Assembly: GCA_965153355.1 (NCBI GenBank)
Contig: OZ231128.1
Coordinates: 30,752,001 to 30,816,000 of the forward strand
Length of the DNA: 64,000 nt
Reading direction: 5' to 3'
Source of the DNA: Flaccisagitta enflata
Lineage: Eukaryota > Chaetognatha > Sagittoidea > Aphragmophora
The notes under the pieces were generated by a model. It made no database searches. It was not told where the DNA came from and worked only from the letters and a program-made list of their open reading frames with translations. The position numbers were made by a program, and so were the translations under genes. Shown here piece after piece: positions 14,251 to 35,310 of the stretch; within the stretch, counting starts at the first letter, position 1; each line of letters begins with the position of its first letter.

Positions 14251-15409
14251 AAAGCTTATGGTGTTGCACTGACTTTGAATCGCGATTTAGTGACCATATC
14301 CCGCGACAAGGGATACGTAAATCTCTCTATAACACATTTAACCTGTCATCTCGTTCCCATTTCACTGATTTCCACAACAGTTTTGACCTCACTTTCATTT
14401 TGTCATGCGCAACTGACATAAACCTCAACGACCTCTCACTTTTCAAAGCCAAAAGGATTCGTTTCTCTCCTTGAACGAGAGCGCGACTCTCACGTGCGCA
14501 TGCGCCCTGTCCAGTGTCCAATTTTCCCGCCTATCGTTAGAAACCACATTGGGACCAACTCTTAGATATTGCGCCGCAATCCTGGCCATTTAAACGGACT
14601 GGCTGACAAATTGACTCAGCAATTTGCCAAAAAAATATCAGATTATCTTTGATATGAGACCAATCTGACATTTGTAGCTTAAACCGTTCAGACAAGAGAA
14701 GCCATGCGCACATGAAATACGATGGGAACCCGATTTAACGACCCTGAAGGAATAGGGTTTTTTTGGTCGTTAAAGCCGAATGTTGGTACATCAATTTGTA
14801 GTTACAGATAAACTATTTCACAAAGATACACGGATACACGGCAAATAAGTGCTCGCTCGAGGGTGGGCTAGGGCAGTGACGCGGGTGGGCTATGACAGGT
14901 TGGCAGGGGCTGTGTTATGGGTTGGGAGGGAGTGGGAAGCTCATGCTCAAAAATCATCACTTCGGTCGATTTTTCGTCATCTCTTTCACGTTACAGACAG
15001 ACCCTCGGACCCATGGACCAATGTTTGTTTTGTCCATTTTGCTACACTTAACCAGTGAATGAATGCCATATATAGGGTCGCTTAGCAAGCAACTCAAACC
15101 GTTAAACAAAATGCAGAAGAGAAGAAAATAAAAAATGCGCATAAGAGACACACCATCAACTTGGAAAACATATTCGCGAGTGAAGAACCCGTTTATCCCG
15201 AAATATCCTGTATTTCAGTGCTCTTTCCAAACCCACTTCAACGGCCTTGCTTTGAAGTCCCCGAGTGACCTCAGACTAGACCAGGGGTCTAAGCTTAGGG
15301 TTTTCGAGTTGAAAATGTTTGCCGCTCAACGCATATTTGAGCCCTGGAGCTTTACAGCAATGAAAGCTAGAACTAAGAGGCAGTTAGTCCCTCGCCTGCT
15401 TTGAAAAAA
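14251..15409. other. Unique DNA, no gene recognised
   Basis: Includes a G-rich stretch at 14850-14940 (GGGTGGGCTAGGGCAG and relatives) that may be a decayed (CCGT)n-family end. The frame at 15135-15404 has no recognisable domain. Confidence 0.35.
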
Positions 15410-15628
15410 AAATGACGCAGGGTCGCAATATCCTTGCGGACAGGAGGGAAGGGGCGTCCTACCCCCATCCACACCCTAATCCCCCTCACACACACAAACA
15501 TACACACAAAATATCTAAAACGCTCGTTTTTGCACTTTTCGACTCAACGGACGGAAGGACCGACAGACGGTCAGACGGACGGACAGACGGACAAACAAAG
15601 CCTATTATAGAGTTGCGTCTCCGCAACT
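15410..15628 (-). mobile_element. (CCGT)n-family element, subtype A, reverse
   Basis: On the minus strand it begins TTGCGGAGACGCAACTCTAT, then AATAGGCTTTGTTTGTCC, (CCGT)n, GTCGAAAAGTGC, a G-rich block with (GT)n, and ends GGATATTGCGACCCTGCGTC. The first 14 bases form a hairpin. Confidence 0.75.
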
Positions 15629-16048
15629 GAATACTCAAGTAAGCTTCCTAGTATTTCTCAACCATTGGCTTTTTTTACGCATCCTTCTTTATTCTTAAAA
15701 TAAAAGGAAATTGAAATTGTTAATGTTAGTAGATTCTTCGGTCAGGCTGAGGAGAACCCTGTCCCTCTGTTTCTTGGTTTCTCTGTTATGTCTCCGTCTC
15801 TCTCTCTCTCTCTCTCCCTCTCTCTCCCCTTTACTTCTCTAGGTGGCGGCAAAGGTAGGAAGCGGTATTTTCTCGGTCAGATGATCAGCTGCGCGAATTT
15901 CCTTAAGTGGCTTTCATGAAATTAGAAACGAGGCGGATAAATGTTGACTTTCAATGTGGTCTCCCTCTCTAGCCTCTGACTGGTTGACTTTTCTTTTTTT
16001 TTTTTTCCATCTGTTCATTATCTTAAAGAACAAAGTGAGCTTTTTAAT
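15629..16048. other. Unique DNA with a short (TC)n tract
   Basis: (TC)n lies at about 15798-15830. No gene is visible. Confidence 0.35.
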
Positions 16049-16303
16049 CAAACTCAACAGGTTCCTCCCATTACCAAATTTCGGCTAGCAGTGCATCTTG
16101 AGGCTGTATCACTGACACACACACGTTGTAGCTCCTGCCCCGCCCCATACTACCTATGCCCACCGGCACTACTTACTGCTCCTGTCCACCTGCCAGCGAC
16201 TACTTATTGGCCGTGTATCGAGTCTTGATTAGTTGCACAAACTCAACAGGTTCCTCCCATTACCAAATTTCGGCTAGCAGTGCATCTTGAGGCTGTATCA
16301 CTG
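16049..16303. repeat. 66 bp direct repeat flanking a 116 bp copy of sequence found 1 kb away
   Basis: 16049-16114 and 16238-16303 are identical (CAAACTCAACAGGTTCCTCC through TGAGGCTGTATCACTG). Between them, 16122-16237 is identical over 116 bp to 17160-17275, which is the right part of a (CCGT)n-family relative. Confidence 0.85.
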
Positions 16304-16668
16304 TCAGATTAACGTTTCCTTGCAAACTCATTGCGAACTAAGACATGGTCAATTGGTCATGCACAGATGTTTTTAAATTAGTATGTCGGGGATTTTTTCA
16401 GTTGCGCTCTTATCAATCGCAGTAACCGGGAACATTATCGTGAGAGCCTTTTGGCTTCCACTTGCGCCATTACAATTGTGGTAAAGCCGCGTGAGTTTCT
16501 TTATCTTTCAGTCGGCCTCTTTGGCCGAGCCAAGAGGTCGTAGGATGACTAAAACCTAATTTGACCCAACAGCTAAAAAGGAATGGGCTCTGCCTTCTAA
16601 AAGAGGGCGTCTTCCGATGACCTTTTCACTTTTCTCATATCACTGCTGCTTTCTGACACGGCCTCCGT

Positions 16669-16830
<162 letters not shown>

Positions 16831-17040
16831 GTGTGTCTGCGTGTGTCTTCGTGTGTGGGTGGGTGGGTATGGGTGTGTGTGCGTATGTCTGTCCATGCCT
16901 CCCCGTGTGCTTGGCTGCGTGCTTATTTAATCTTCGGCTAGAAGGCAAGGAATGAAAACCTTTATTCTCCCACGAAACTGAAAAAAAAGGGAGATTCCAT
17001 TTTGGAAAATTTTGATTTTGTTTTATCGATTTTTTCCCTT

Positions 17041-17276
17041 TTCAGTCGCTGGCTAAGCGACTCAATAAGAGGGTGCGTCCCTTGAAAGGTAACGCGAAAT
17101 TTTGGACGAAGCGAAATTGACTCAAAAAGTAATTTCTGAGCGTTACTGCCCCGCCCAGCCACGTTGTAGCTCCTGCCCCGCCCCATACTACCTATGCCCA
17201 CCGGCACTACTTACTGCTCCTGTCCACCTGCCAGCGACTACTTATTGGCCGTGTATCGAGTCTTGATTAGTTGCAT
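17041..17276 (+). mobile_element. (CCGT)n-family relative lacking the CCGT array
   Basis: Head CAGTCGCTGGCTAAGCGACT is a hairpin, then CAATAAGAGGG. The right part reads CACCTGCCAGCGACTACTTA then TTGGCCGTGTATCGAGTCTT, the subtype B tail. Its last 116 bp are the source or partner of the copy at 16122-16237. Confidence 0.6.
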
Positions 17277-17376
17277 CAACGAAATCAACACTTAAGCTCC
17301 CATCTCTGTATCCTTCTGTTCCCCCATCTGTACATCTCTGTCTCCCTTTCTGTATCTGTCTGCCAGTCTATCTGAC

Positions 17377-17385
<9 letters not shown>

Positions 17386-17443
<58 letters not shown>
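17386..17443. repeat. (TC)n microsatellite
   Basis: About 58 bp of TC units, 120 bp before the TATA box of the receptor gene. Confidence 0.95.
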
Positions 17444-17446
<3 letters not shown>

Positions 17447-17564
17447 CTTCTTGATTAAATTTCGATGGAATTAAAGTCAGGTTCTCCCCTTCCGCTTTCT
17501 CATCCAATTGAGACAAAGAATAGTCAACTTTCATTACCTTAATGCAATGTTTTCTAACTCCTTG

Positions 17565-17571
17565 TATAAAA
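17565..17571 (+). promoter_or_regulatory. TATA box of the adhesion-like receptor gene
   Basis: TATAAAAG (17565-17572) matches the metazoan TATA consensus. It lies 57 bp before the first ATG (17628), so a start of transcription near 17595 would leave a leader of about 30 bases. Position and sequence fit, but no transcript evidence is available. Confidence 0.5.
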
Positions 17572-17627
17572 GAAGGGGGCGATGAAATGTTTTGTCTCGT
17601 GAGAGATAAAGAAGAAAAAAAAGAATC

Positions 17628-25948
<8,321 letters not shown>

Positions 25949-26889
25949 TAGGATGTGATTGTGGATGGATGTGGATGTCCCATATCTTTTAGTTTGGGAT
26001 ATTGTTCCACCTATTATACTAATCAGTACCGTGGATTAGAAAGTCCGGCGGTCGCATTAAGCTTGACCTCGATTCTATCCTTCAAGGGTATGGTTTTTTA
26101 ACAATGCTACCCTCAGGTGATTTGTTGAATTTTGGAAACACAGGTAACAATCATTAGCCTTTGTTCATTTTGGTAAGCATTAGTGTTGTTGGTTAGATTC
26201 AGAATTTATGTTTGCTAACTTGGTTTTGCTAAATGGAAAACTAGGAGTGATACGCGTAGTAACTAATCAGTGAGGGCTCACAAGGCCCTCTTCCATAACT
26301 TTAAGTTAGGGTATAGTGAGGGGTACTATCAAAGGTCCACCCAAAGAGTCTACCTGAAGAATTACACTTGGCTTCTTTTGTCGTGCACTGTTTAAAGTAG
26401 GCAATGATCTCCCACACATCCTTCGGAAAAGTGGATTGTCTCTTTACTAAGAAAAAAAAATCTTCACTTCGCATATTCATTTCTACTTTCTAGAACTTCA
26501 TTAGTATTGTAAAGATAAAATTTCGTTGACAATTTGGAAGATCTCTGTTATATGTTAGTTGCTCTTGATTCCCGGTCTCAAATCCGAGGCAAGGAGAGTC
26601 GTAAAGGTCGTGAACCAATTAAGATCCCTATCAAAGGTCATTTCATACTGCCTTTGTAAACGACCTCTGGTTATGACCTATGGATATGGTCCGTGGTTAT
26701 TGGGGAGAGGATGTGGAAATTGTGAATGGCCGATTAGAGCTTCAATTGCTAAGTTTCCGGTTGCAACGAAACAAATTAATACGATTCCGGAACAACGCGC
26801 GCCAGAGCTGGGCGACCTGTTTCTTTTTCTTTTCTTTCGTTTCATCATTCTTTTTATTGGCCTTTCTGTCTGTTTTCCAACCTGTCTTT

Positions 26890-26974
<85 letters not shown>

Positions 26975-27598
26975 ATTTATCGCCATGTGTAACCGTGGGT
27001 GTCCATCGCGCACAGAATTTCTCCTAATTTCATTTTTTCGGGCTCACTGATGTTTTCTTTCACTTATAAACATTCGCGTTTGTGTGTTCGGCGGCAAATT
27101 AAATTCAGCCTCGGTAGCCCGTGTTTACTTTCCCATTACGTTGCTTAATAGAAAGAGAACCTACCATGTGTATGAGAAATTGAGAATCTATTTGTTTAAC
27201 ACCTCCCACATTTACGTGTATATTTTGTTTTCTTTCTGTAAAATGTAGGTGTGCAAGTTTTACTGATCCTAATAGAAACATTTAACTTCAATATTCGTGT
27301 CCTAGGTTAAAGCTCATATTAATTGTTTATGCCATGTTACTTACTCTCTTTTTTTATATAAGGACCAGTAAATTTTTGCGGAGGCTGGGACGTCCTTAAA
27401 TTTTTGCTGATTTTCGGCTGAAATGTGTCCTTTATATTCCTTTAAAATTCGATCATCATTATAAAAACTAGTGATATAACTAATACACAATATGAATAAA
27501 TGCTGCTTATTGACTTTTATTTATTCAAAGCCAGATTATCGATTCTAAAGCAAAAAAAAAATAGTTGTTTTTTGGGAAAGCTAGGCTTTGTCCTTAAA

Positions 27599-27632
<34 letters not shown>

Positions 27633-28733
27633 CACAAATCGGACGAAAATCGGAAATGAGAAAATGAAATCAACAAAACCAAGAAAGCACTTCTGGGTGA
27701 CAATTGCCCTCTACTGAGCAGACTGACTGACTTTCCTCCTACCAATTAGCAATTGCGCAATTCAATTGATCAAGCAAATCCATATCCCGACCCTCCCTCA
27801 ACCCAAACCATCCCTTTTCTGGCCTATTCTCATCTCAAACCACCCTCAACTCGATCCATCCTCGACAAGGCTCAAACAAGCCCTTTAACCAAATCGATTG
27901 GCACTCTCTTTATCTCCCTCTTCCTCTACCATGTTCTGTTTTTACTAGTGTCATTTTCTTCACTCGTATTGAAAAACGTTTCTGTAATTGACGAAATGTG
28001 GGGCAGAACAAAAAGTTTTCATAATTTCCCTTTTGCGGAATTTTTAAGGTTAATCTACACTTTGAGCGAGAGTACCTACTATTCGAAATACATAGCTTAG
28101 AAACAGCCACAGCTTGCTAATAGTATAAGGAAGAGCTAATAAGATGACTTTTACGGAATAAGGATACGAATTAGTTGAAATCTATCTGAATTTTAGAGTG
28201 TTTCAGTTGCTTACTGAACAGTGAAGGCACAAACAGGCTCATGTAAACTGTATTTTTTCGATTTAGCGCCCCCCTCCAATTAGCGCCCCCCCCTCTTTTT
28301 TTTGGTGTTATACTTTTCAGAGGAAATTTGGACAGATACATAGAGTAAAATGATGAAACAACACCACACAATGAACAATTTTTACTGGCTTTCAAACAGA
28401 TAGATTAAATGAACATCTCCATTTTGAGTCAAATTTAGCATTTTGATACCCTTTCATAAAAACGATGGACTGAATAACAGTTCATCTACAGTACAAAGGG
28501 GGCGCTAATCGGAGGGTTATAAAGCAAAGTTATATTTCAATTTCAAAAGCGCCCGGGGCGCTAATTAGAAAAAATATGGTAGTACTAACCAAAATGGCCA
28601 AAAACTCACCAAGAATTGGCAAAAAAAAACTTGAATCATAGAGTTAGGTAGTGAAGCTAGGAGAACTCAAGACTTGACATGTTTTTCCCCTCATGTGCTC
28701 AAAACTCATGTACCTGATCGCTTTGGGTGTTTT
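25949..28733. other. Intergenic DNA downstream of the receptor gene
   Basis: Holds a copy of the GTGATACGCG repeat (about 26190-26300, shared with 60900-61000), (TC)n at 26893-26970 and a short (GAC)n at 27598-27631. No clear AATAAA was seen close to the stop. Frames at 26559 and 27753 have no recognisable domains. Confidence 0.4.
26893..26970. repeat. (TC)n microsatellite
   Basis: About 78 bp of TC units. Confidence 0.95.
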
Positions 28734-28950
28734 TTAGTCGCGAACATGCAACTCTATAAGAGACATTGTCCGTCCATCAGTCGGTCCATTGGTCCAGCCA
28801 TTCATCCGTCAGCAAGGGTCGATGAGTGGAAAAACAAGCGTTTTAGATACTTGTGTTTGGTTGGGGGGCGTGGAGTAGGGCTGGGGGTTCGACGCCCTTG
28901 CTCAGCCGTCCGCGACGATATTGTGACCCTGCGTCACTTTTTACATCAAT
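28734..28950 (+). mobile_element. (CCGT)n-family element, subtype A
   Basis: TTAGTCGCGAACATGCAACTC then ATAAGAGACATTGTCCGTCC, degenerate units, GAGTGGAAAAACAAGCGTTT, TAGATACTTGTGTTTGG, a G-rich block, CAGCCGTCCGCGACGATATT and GACCCTGCGTCACTTTTT. This is one of the most complete subtype A copies. Confidence 0.8.
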
Positions 28951-29018
28951 ACTAACTAGAACAGGGTTCGGATGGCTCTTGTCCGTTTTACATATATTAA
29001 GCGTAGGAAAATCAAGAC

Positions 29019-29144
<126 letters not shown>

Positions 29145-29371
29145 TGTATTGACCCGCGGGAATCATCAGGTGGATTTTATGCAAGAACGTAATTTCGAAT
29201 CTTTTTGGAGCTTGATTAAGATTCAAGGACAACAGTTGTCCAACGAAGAAGGGGGGGGGGCGGGCTACTGATTCTTTTAGGTGCGACAAAGCACCACTAT
29301 AACTGGCTGTGTCCGTTGGTCGGTTGGTCGGTTGGTTGGTAAAGCATTCGTTCGACGATCCACACGTCGTT

Positions 29372-30110
29372 TTTAGTCGCGATCTACGCGACTGTACAGT
29401 GTACACCCCGCTGTATCCGTCGGTCTGTCATTCGGTTGGTCGGTTGGTCTTCTTTTGGGCAGCGGCTCAGAAGGGGCCGATGACCTATGCTTTCACACAT
29501 TTGGGAAATTTCCCTTTCTTCTTCTCCTTCTCCTCCTTCTTCTCCATCCACCCCCTTTGAAGCTCATATCCCAGCCTTGAGGCCCAAATCCTAGTATTGA
29601 GGCCCAAATCCTAGTCTCGGGGCCTAAATCCTAGCCTCGTGGCCCAAATCATAGCATCGTGGCTCAAATCCCAACTTTGAGGCTCAAATCCCTGCCTCAA
29701 GGCTAAAATCCCAGCCTTGAGGCTCAAATCCCAGCCTAAAGCCTCTAATCCTCGCCTCAAATCCCAGCCTCAAGCCTCAAGCCTTAAGCCTCAACTCCCT
29801 GCCTCAAGGCTCAAATTACAGCCTTGAGGCTCAAATCACATTCTCATGGTTCAAATCACAACCTTGAGGCTTAAATCCCATTAAGGCCATTATTGATGCT
29901 CAAATTCAATCCTGGAGCTTCAAAACTTAGTGTCCATATACTCACATTGGGGCACTGGGTACTGCTGACCATCTAATGCTTTTTTGACTAATTAGTTTTT
30001 TGGCGTTTTCAAGCTTTTTCAGTTCACTGCTCCTGCCCAAACGCCCTTGTGACCTGTTCTACCATTCCCCCTGCCCCCCGCACGTGTATCCGGCCTTGTT
30101 TGTGCTGAGA
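29372..30110 (+). mobile_element. (CCGT)n-family copy with a type D foldback inside
   Basis: Starts AGTCGCGATCTACGCGACTG then ACACCCCGCTGTATCCGTC. At 29452 a type D left end appears (GGGCAGCGGCTCAGAAGGGG, CCGATGACCTATGCTTTCAC), then (TTC)n and about twenty AAATCCCAGCCTTGAGGC units to 29935. It ends GGTACTGCTGACCATCTAAT and the subtype B tail CCGCACGTGTATCCGGCC. The type D right inverted end is missing. Confidence 0.6.
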
Positions 30111-30414
30111 TCGAGAGAATTACTCTAGTCCATGCCTTTTATCACGTGCGGATGGGCTGGAAAGGTATTTTGGTCATGGGGCAGGTGTAGTGATGCACTA
30201 AACATTCAACAAGGATTCAAAACCTCATTGAATTACCGACAGATGGACCGAATCATGTCATACTTTTTATCGAGGGGTGAAACACCTGTAGTGTATTTAC
30301 CTTCTTACATCCATGGAAATTACAACCTAACTGATGTATCTATTGCGAGTGTGCGTGCGTGCGTGCGATTTACAAGTAACACAGGGTAACAATATCGTCG
30401 CGGTTGGGTGGACA

Positions 30415-30565
30415 AGGGCACACACACACACACACGCACGCACGCACGCATGCACACACACACACACGCACGCACGCATGCACACACACACACGCACGCA
30501 CGCAGACACACACACACACACACGCATGCATTTCACACACACACACACAGGCACACACACACACA
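30415..30565. repeat. (CA)n/(CGCA)n compound microsatellite
   Basis: Alternates CA, CGCA and TGCA units over about 150 bp. Confidence 0.85.
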
Positions 30566-30567
30566 TG

Positions 30568-31577
30568 TTACCTACTGTGATAACTAGGAAAAAATGACAC
30601 AGCATAGCGAACTATTCTGGGGTGTTATATACACCTAGACTGATATTCCCCTGCATGAGACTAAAAATTCTGTTGGGATTTTTCGGAGAAAACACCGTAA
30701 TATGTCGTAATTTCCCGTAAAATTGACATTTTTGAGCGTTTTTCAGCCAAAACGAGCTCAAAAACAGCAGCTCTGGTCAGCAAATGGTCTGAAAATTACA
30801 ATTTAGCACTAAGACACATTCATGCAAAAATTCAAGTCATGCAGACGTCATATGGTATCTTTTTACGCCGTTAAATGCCATTAAAATGACATTTTTGACT
30901 GATTTTAAGTGTTGCTCTTCCATATCATAAGATATGGTCTTAAAAACTGCCAGGAAATGGGCGTTGGGGCCTAATAACCACATTGCCTCAAGTCCCATGA
31001 AATATTGTTGCATTTGATCACATTGCAAAGCCGTAAAAGGCCGTCAAATGCTGTAAAATGCCGTAAAAATGGCATAATTGACATTCTTTTGAGTAATACT
31101 GGCTCAACAATGATTAATCTGATAAAACGTAGTATTTGTGGCAACAAGAGAGTATCTTAAAAAACTCAAAGCAAGCCATCATCATTCAGCATCATTTCAT
31201 GCTGTAAAAAATGCTGTAAAAATGATAAATGGCTTTTTTACTGACTTTTGGGTGTTATCTCATTATATTGTATGTCATTTCTTCTAAAATGCCCGAAAAA
31301 GGATGTATGATAGATCCTGAGATACATTAAGATGAAGGCTTCAACACAAAGTGTTATGACAACTTCACATTTACATGCCGTAGAAGACTGTAAAATACTA
31401 AAATCGACCATAAAATACCGTAAAATGGCAAAATGTTTTATTTGGCGGTTATTAGCTGCGTCCTTGCATTTCTATACACACACACACGCACACGCACACA
31501 AACCCAAGCATGCACACAATGATGCTCCGGAAAACATGCGTGTTAGTGCGTCCATGCAAAAGCACTTTCATACATTT

Positions 31578-31641
<64 letters not shown>

Positions 31642-32874
31642 AGCTGCAAAAAATGTCAATAAGCGGCACTTAATGGTTATTTACGGCATAAGGATATGAT
31701 TTTATATCAACTCATTGTTTTGAATCTATGATGTCAGTACATCTAACTGGTACATTTTGTGTTTATACGTGCTACATGAGAGGTGTCACCCAAAAATTGT
31801 CAAAAATACTATTTTGATGTCATTTTAACGGCATTTTTTTGGGCATGAATCTATGCCAAATGATGACAAATTGAATAGAATGTCACAGTCCCATCATTTA
31901 TATGATATCAGGAAATAGAATCATTTTAGGCCCAAAATCATTTGTCTCTTACCCAATATTGATGTAGATAGACCCAATTTATCCCCTTGGTTTAGATTCA
32001 GGGCAGGGCATTCATATGGAGGACAAGGTATAAACCTCAGAGTATTAAATGAACTCAAAAGTGCAATTTGCTGAGATCTAGGAAAATGGAGTAAAAATAC
32101 CCTCATACGTAAAATGCATAATTCAGGGCCGTCAGCCATGACAATGCAAGACGGAGACTTGAACAACATAGTCAGTAGATGAAAGAACCTAAATGTATAA
32201 GCGGCTAAGATTTTCTACTAAGTAAACATGTTTCAAACAGATCTAGTTTTATAGCGCAAATCACCTAATGCCATTCTATTTCCTGGATTTGTGGGGGTGA
32301 TGTGTCTCAGTTTCAAATTATCCTAGTTTGTTTGTTTCCGACAAGTGGAGCAATTGTATGAGCAATCATTACCCCAAAAATGTCATTTTAACAGTACTTA
32401 ATGGCGCTTTACGGCCCTCTATGTCACCAAATCCTGACATTATATTACGAAAGTTTGATATATGTTTGTTTTAGGCCCTGATACCCTTTTTCGGTCAGTT
32501 CTCAAGTCATTTCCAGCTATTTGATAGAGTGACACCCAAGAAATGCTTAAAATTGCTATTTTGATGGCATTTTACGGCGTAAAATGATACTAAATGATTT
32601 CCGCTTGACTTAAATTTTTGCATGAACGTGTCTCAGTATTAAATTGTTATTGTCAGACCATTTGCTGACCAGAGCCGCAGTTTTTGAACGAGTATTGGCT
32701 GAAAAAACTCTAAAAAATGTCAATTTTACGGGAAATTACGGCATTTTACGGCGTTTTCTCGGAAAAATCCCAACAGAATTTTTAGTCTCATGCAGGGGAA
32801 TATCAATGTAGGTGTATATAACTCCCCAGAATAGGTCGCTATGCTGTGTCATTTTTTCCTACCTATCACAGCTA
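30568..32874. mobile_element. 2.3 kb non-autonomous element with ~330 bp terminal inverted repeats
   Basis: Left end TTACCTACTGTGATAACTAG; right end, inverted, TTGCCTAGCTGTGATAGGTA. Both continue with GGAAAAAATGACACAGCATA, CCCCTGCATGAGACTAAAAA, TTCTGTTGGGATTTTTC and TGGTCAGCAAATGGTCTGA to beyond 300 bp. The inside is AT-rich, carries many CCGTAAAATG-type motifs and a (CA)n tract, and has no coding frame of note. No target duplication is obvious. Confidence 0.75.
31470..31645. repeat. (CA)n microsatellite inside the 2.3 kb element
   Basis: Two CA tracts, 31475-31500 and 31580-31640, separated by unique sequence. Confidence 0.9.
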
Positions 32875-33171
32875 GGCAACACGGTGCGGGCGGACCAGCG
32901 AACGGTCCAATGCACGAACCAACTGATGGACAAAGCCTCTTGTAGAATCGTGAGTTCGCGACTGAAAAGAACGGTTTAGCAGTGAAAACTTTAGGGACCA
33001 CGAAAAGAAGCGAGGCGAGGTGTCATATGCTGATCGAATATCGATTTTTCCTTTCGACATTTCGACTCTAGTTTGATTGTAAGTCAATATCTGTTGATTT
33101 TCTTCGGTAGTTTTTGTGTCCTCTCGGCTCTCGCGCTTATGTTTTTGATCACTTTTTTTATTCCCCGTTCT

Positions 33172-33622
33172 TGGGCCGCGGCCCCAAAGGGGTCTATGAC
33201 CTATGCTTTCACACATATGGGAATTTTCTCCTTCTCCTCCTTCTCCTTCTCCGCCCCTCCCCTCAGATCTAAGTCTTGAGGCCCAAATTCTAGTCTCAAG
33301 CCCCAAATCCCAGTCTCGAGGCACAAATCCCAGCCTTGAGGCCCAAACCCTAGCCTCAAGGCTACAATCCTGGCCTGGAGGCCCAGATCCCAGCCTTGAG
33401 GCCTAAATCTCAGCATTGAGGTTAGGAACTGGGCCTTCACGCTAGGATTTTGGCCTTGAGGCTACGATTTTGGCCTCAAGACTGGAATTTGGGTCTTGAG
33501 ACTGGGATTTGAGGGGGAGGGACGGAGGAGGAGGAGGAGGAGGAGGAGGAGGAGGAGGAGGAGGAGAAAACTCATATGTGTGATAGCATAGGTTATCGAC
33601 CCTTTTGGGGCCGCTGCTCTGC
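33172..33622. mobile_element. Foldback element type D, complete
   Basis: Left end GGGCCGCGGCCCCAAAGGGG, TCTATGACCTATGCTTTCAC, ACATATGGGAATTTTCTCC, then (TTC/TCC)n. The core holds about ten 20 bp CCCAGCCTTGAGGC units that flip orientation near 33425. Then (GGA)n and the inverted right end (TGATAGCATAGGTTATCGAC, CCCTTTTGGGGCCGCTGC). Confidence 0.8.
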
Positions 33623-33654
33623 TTCTCCTTCAACTTCAAGCACAACCTGCTTAG

Positions 33655-33995
33655 GCAGGGCATGGTTACCGCTGACCATCTAACGCTTTTGCGATTATTA
33701 GTCGCTGACTTGTGACTCTGTGAGAGGCTTTATCCGTCCATCCGTTTGTCTGTCTCTCCGTGCATCCATTTGTCTGTCCATCTGTCTGTCTGTCCATCTG
33801 TCTGTCCATTTTTTCTTATGTCTCTCTGTCAATCTGATCGTCCATCCGTCCCTCAGTCCGTCCGTCTCTCCATCCGTCTATCCATCAGTTCATCGTTCCA
33901 TCTATCTGTCCGTCCGTCCGTCCATCTATCCATCCATCCATCCATTCGCCCGTCCATCCATGTGTCTTTATGTGGGGGGGCGGGGGCGTTGTAGG
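33655..33995 (+). mobile_element. (CCGT)n-family element, subtype A, left half
   Basis: Preceded by GGTTACCGCTGACCATCTAA, the outer motif of type D composites. It starts TTAGTCGCTGACTTGTGACT, then GTGAGAGGCTTTATCCGTCC and 220 bp of CCGT/CCAT/TCTG units, ending GGGGCGGGGGCGTTGTAGG. Interrupted by the hAT-like element; it resumes at 34949 with CCCCTGTCCACCCATCCGCG to about 35001. Confidence 0.75.
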
Positions 33996-34940
33996 CAGGC
34001 CTGAGCGATTGTATTGGGTATTGGTATTGGGTTTACTTGTGTATTGGGTTTTCCCAATACATGTGGTTTATTTTGCTATTTTTCTAATACAATACAATAC
34101 TATACAATATCACGAAAAAGCTGATCTGAGGAAAGTGAAATATATGAGAGAAAGACTGAGGGAGATGAAGAGGAAGAGGAAAAGCATTCCTAGGTTTGAG
34201 GGAGAACAAAAGAAGTAGAGAAGAGAAGGATTTGCTGAAAGTAAAAGTGGTGAGGGATGAAAAAAAAAAGAGGAAGAAGAACTTATGACTGATTAGGTGG
34301 GTTGGAAATATAGAAAAAAAAGAAGAAGAATAAGAATCTATGAAATAAACAATCAGTGGTCAGAAGCTGGAAGGATGAAGAGGAGGAAGAAAATAAAGAA
34401 TCTACAGGAGAGAAAGAGAAAGAGACAGGGAAAGATAATAAAAAACACAAACAAACAAACAAACAAACAAAAGAAAATGAAAAAAAAAAGAATCAGATCT
34501 ACAAAAGAAAAAAAAACAAATAGATAAGTGTAAAAAAAAGAAGAAAAAAATACTAAGGATAAAGACAGAATATCAAAAAAATGAAATAAAACTTTAATCA
34601 TAATGAAAAAAAAAAAGAAAAATTTTCAGTTTTTCCTACATAACAAAATATTTATATGATCACTAAAATATTACATTTTTCGCGAATCTTTTGTATATCA
34701 ACTAACTATAATTAGTTTTATATGACAGTGGACAACATTACATATATTACTGATTATTACTTATTATTAAAACTATATAAAATCATATATATATTGTATT
34801 GAATTGTATTCTATAATAATATATTGTATACAATTTTATTGATATTGTATTGTATTGGTATTGTATTGTATTGTCCCAATACTTGAAAGTATTGTATTGG
34901 TATTGTATAGTTGACAAATATGCTATATAGCTCAGGCCTG
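33996..34940. mobile_element. hAT-like non-autonomous element with 8 bp target duplication
   Basis: Termini CAGGCCTGAGC and GCTCAGGCCTG are an 11 bp perfect inverted pair. The flanking GTTGTAGG (33988-33995 and 34941-34948) is an exact 8 bp duplication, and removing the element restores a continuous (CCGT)n-family copy. An 8 bp duplication with CAG-starting ends is typical of hAT. Subterminal ATTGTATTGG motifs occur inverted at both ends. The interior is A-rich with no transposase. Confidence 0.85.
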
Positions 34941-35004
34941 GTTGTAGGCCCCTGTCCACCCATCCGCGACGATATTGTAACCCCGAGATACTTGTTTTTT
35001 TTCC

Positions 35005-35310
<306 letters not shown>

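Larger units (their letters stand above)
30378..32965 (-). mobile_element. (CCGT)n-family element (reverse) split by a 2.3 kb insertion
   Basis: The tail half lies at 30378-30420 (GTAACACAGGGTAACAATAT, CGTCGCGGTTGGGTGGAC plus CA-rich DNA). The head half lies at 32879-32965 (minus strand: CAGTCGCGAACTCACGATTC, TACAAGAGGCTTTGTCC). The two halves belong to one subtype A copy, separated by the element at 30568-32874. Confidence 0.65.

Noticed and set aside
15135-15404. 89-residue frame as a small protein gene
   Set aside because: No domain, signal peptide or splice signal, and composition like surrounding non-coding DNA.
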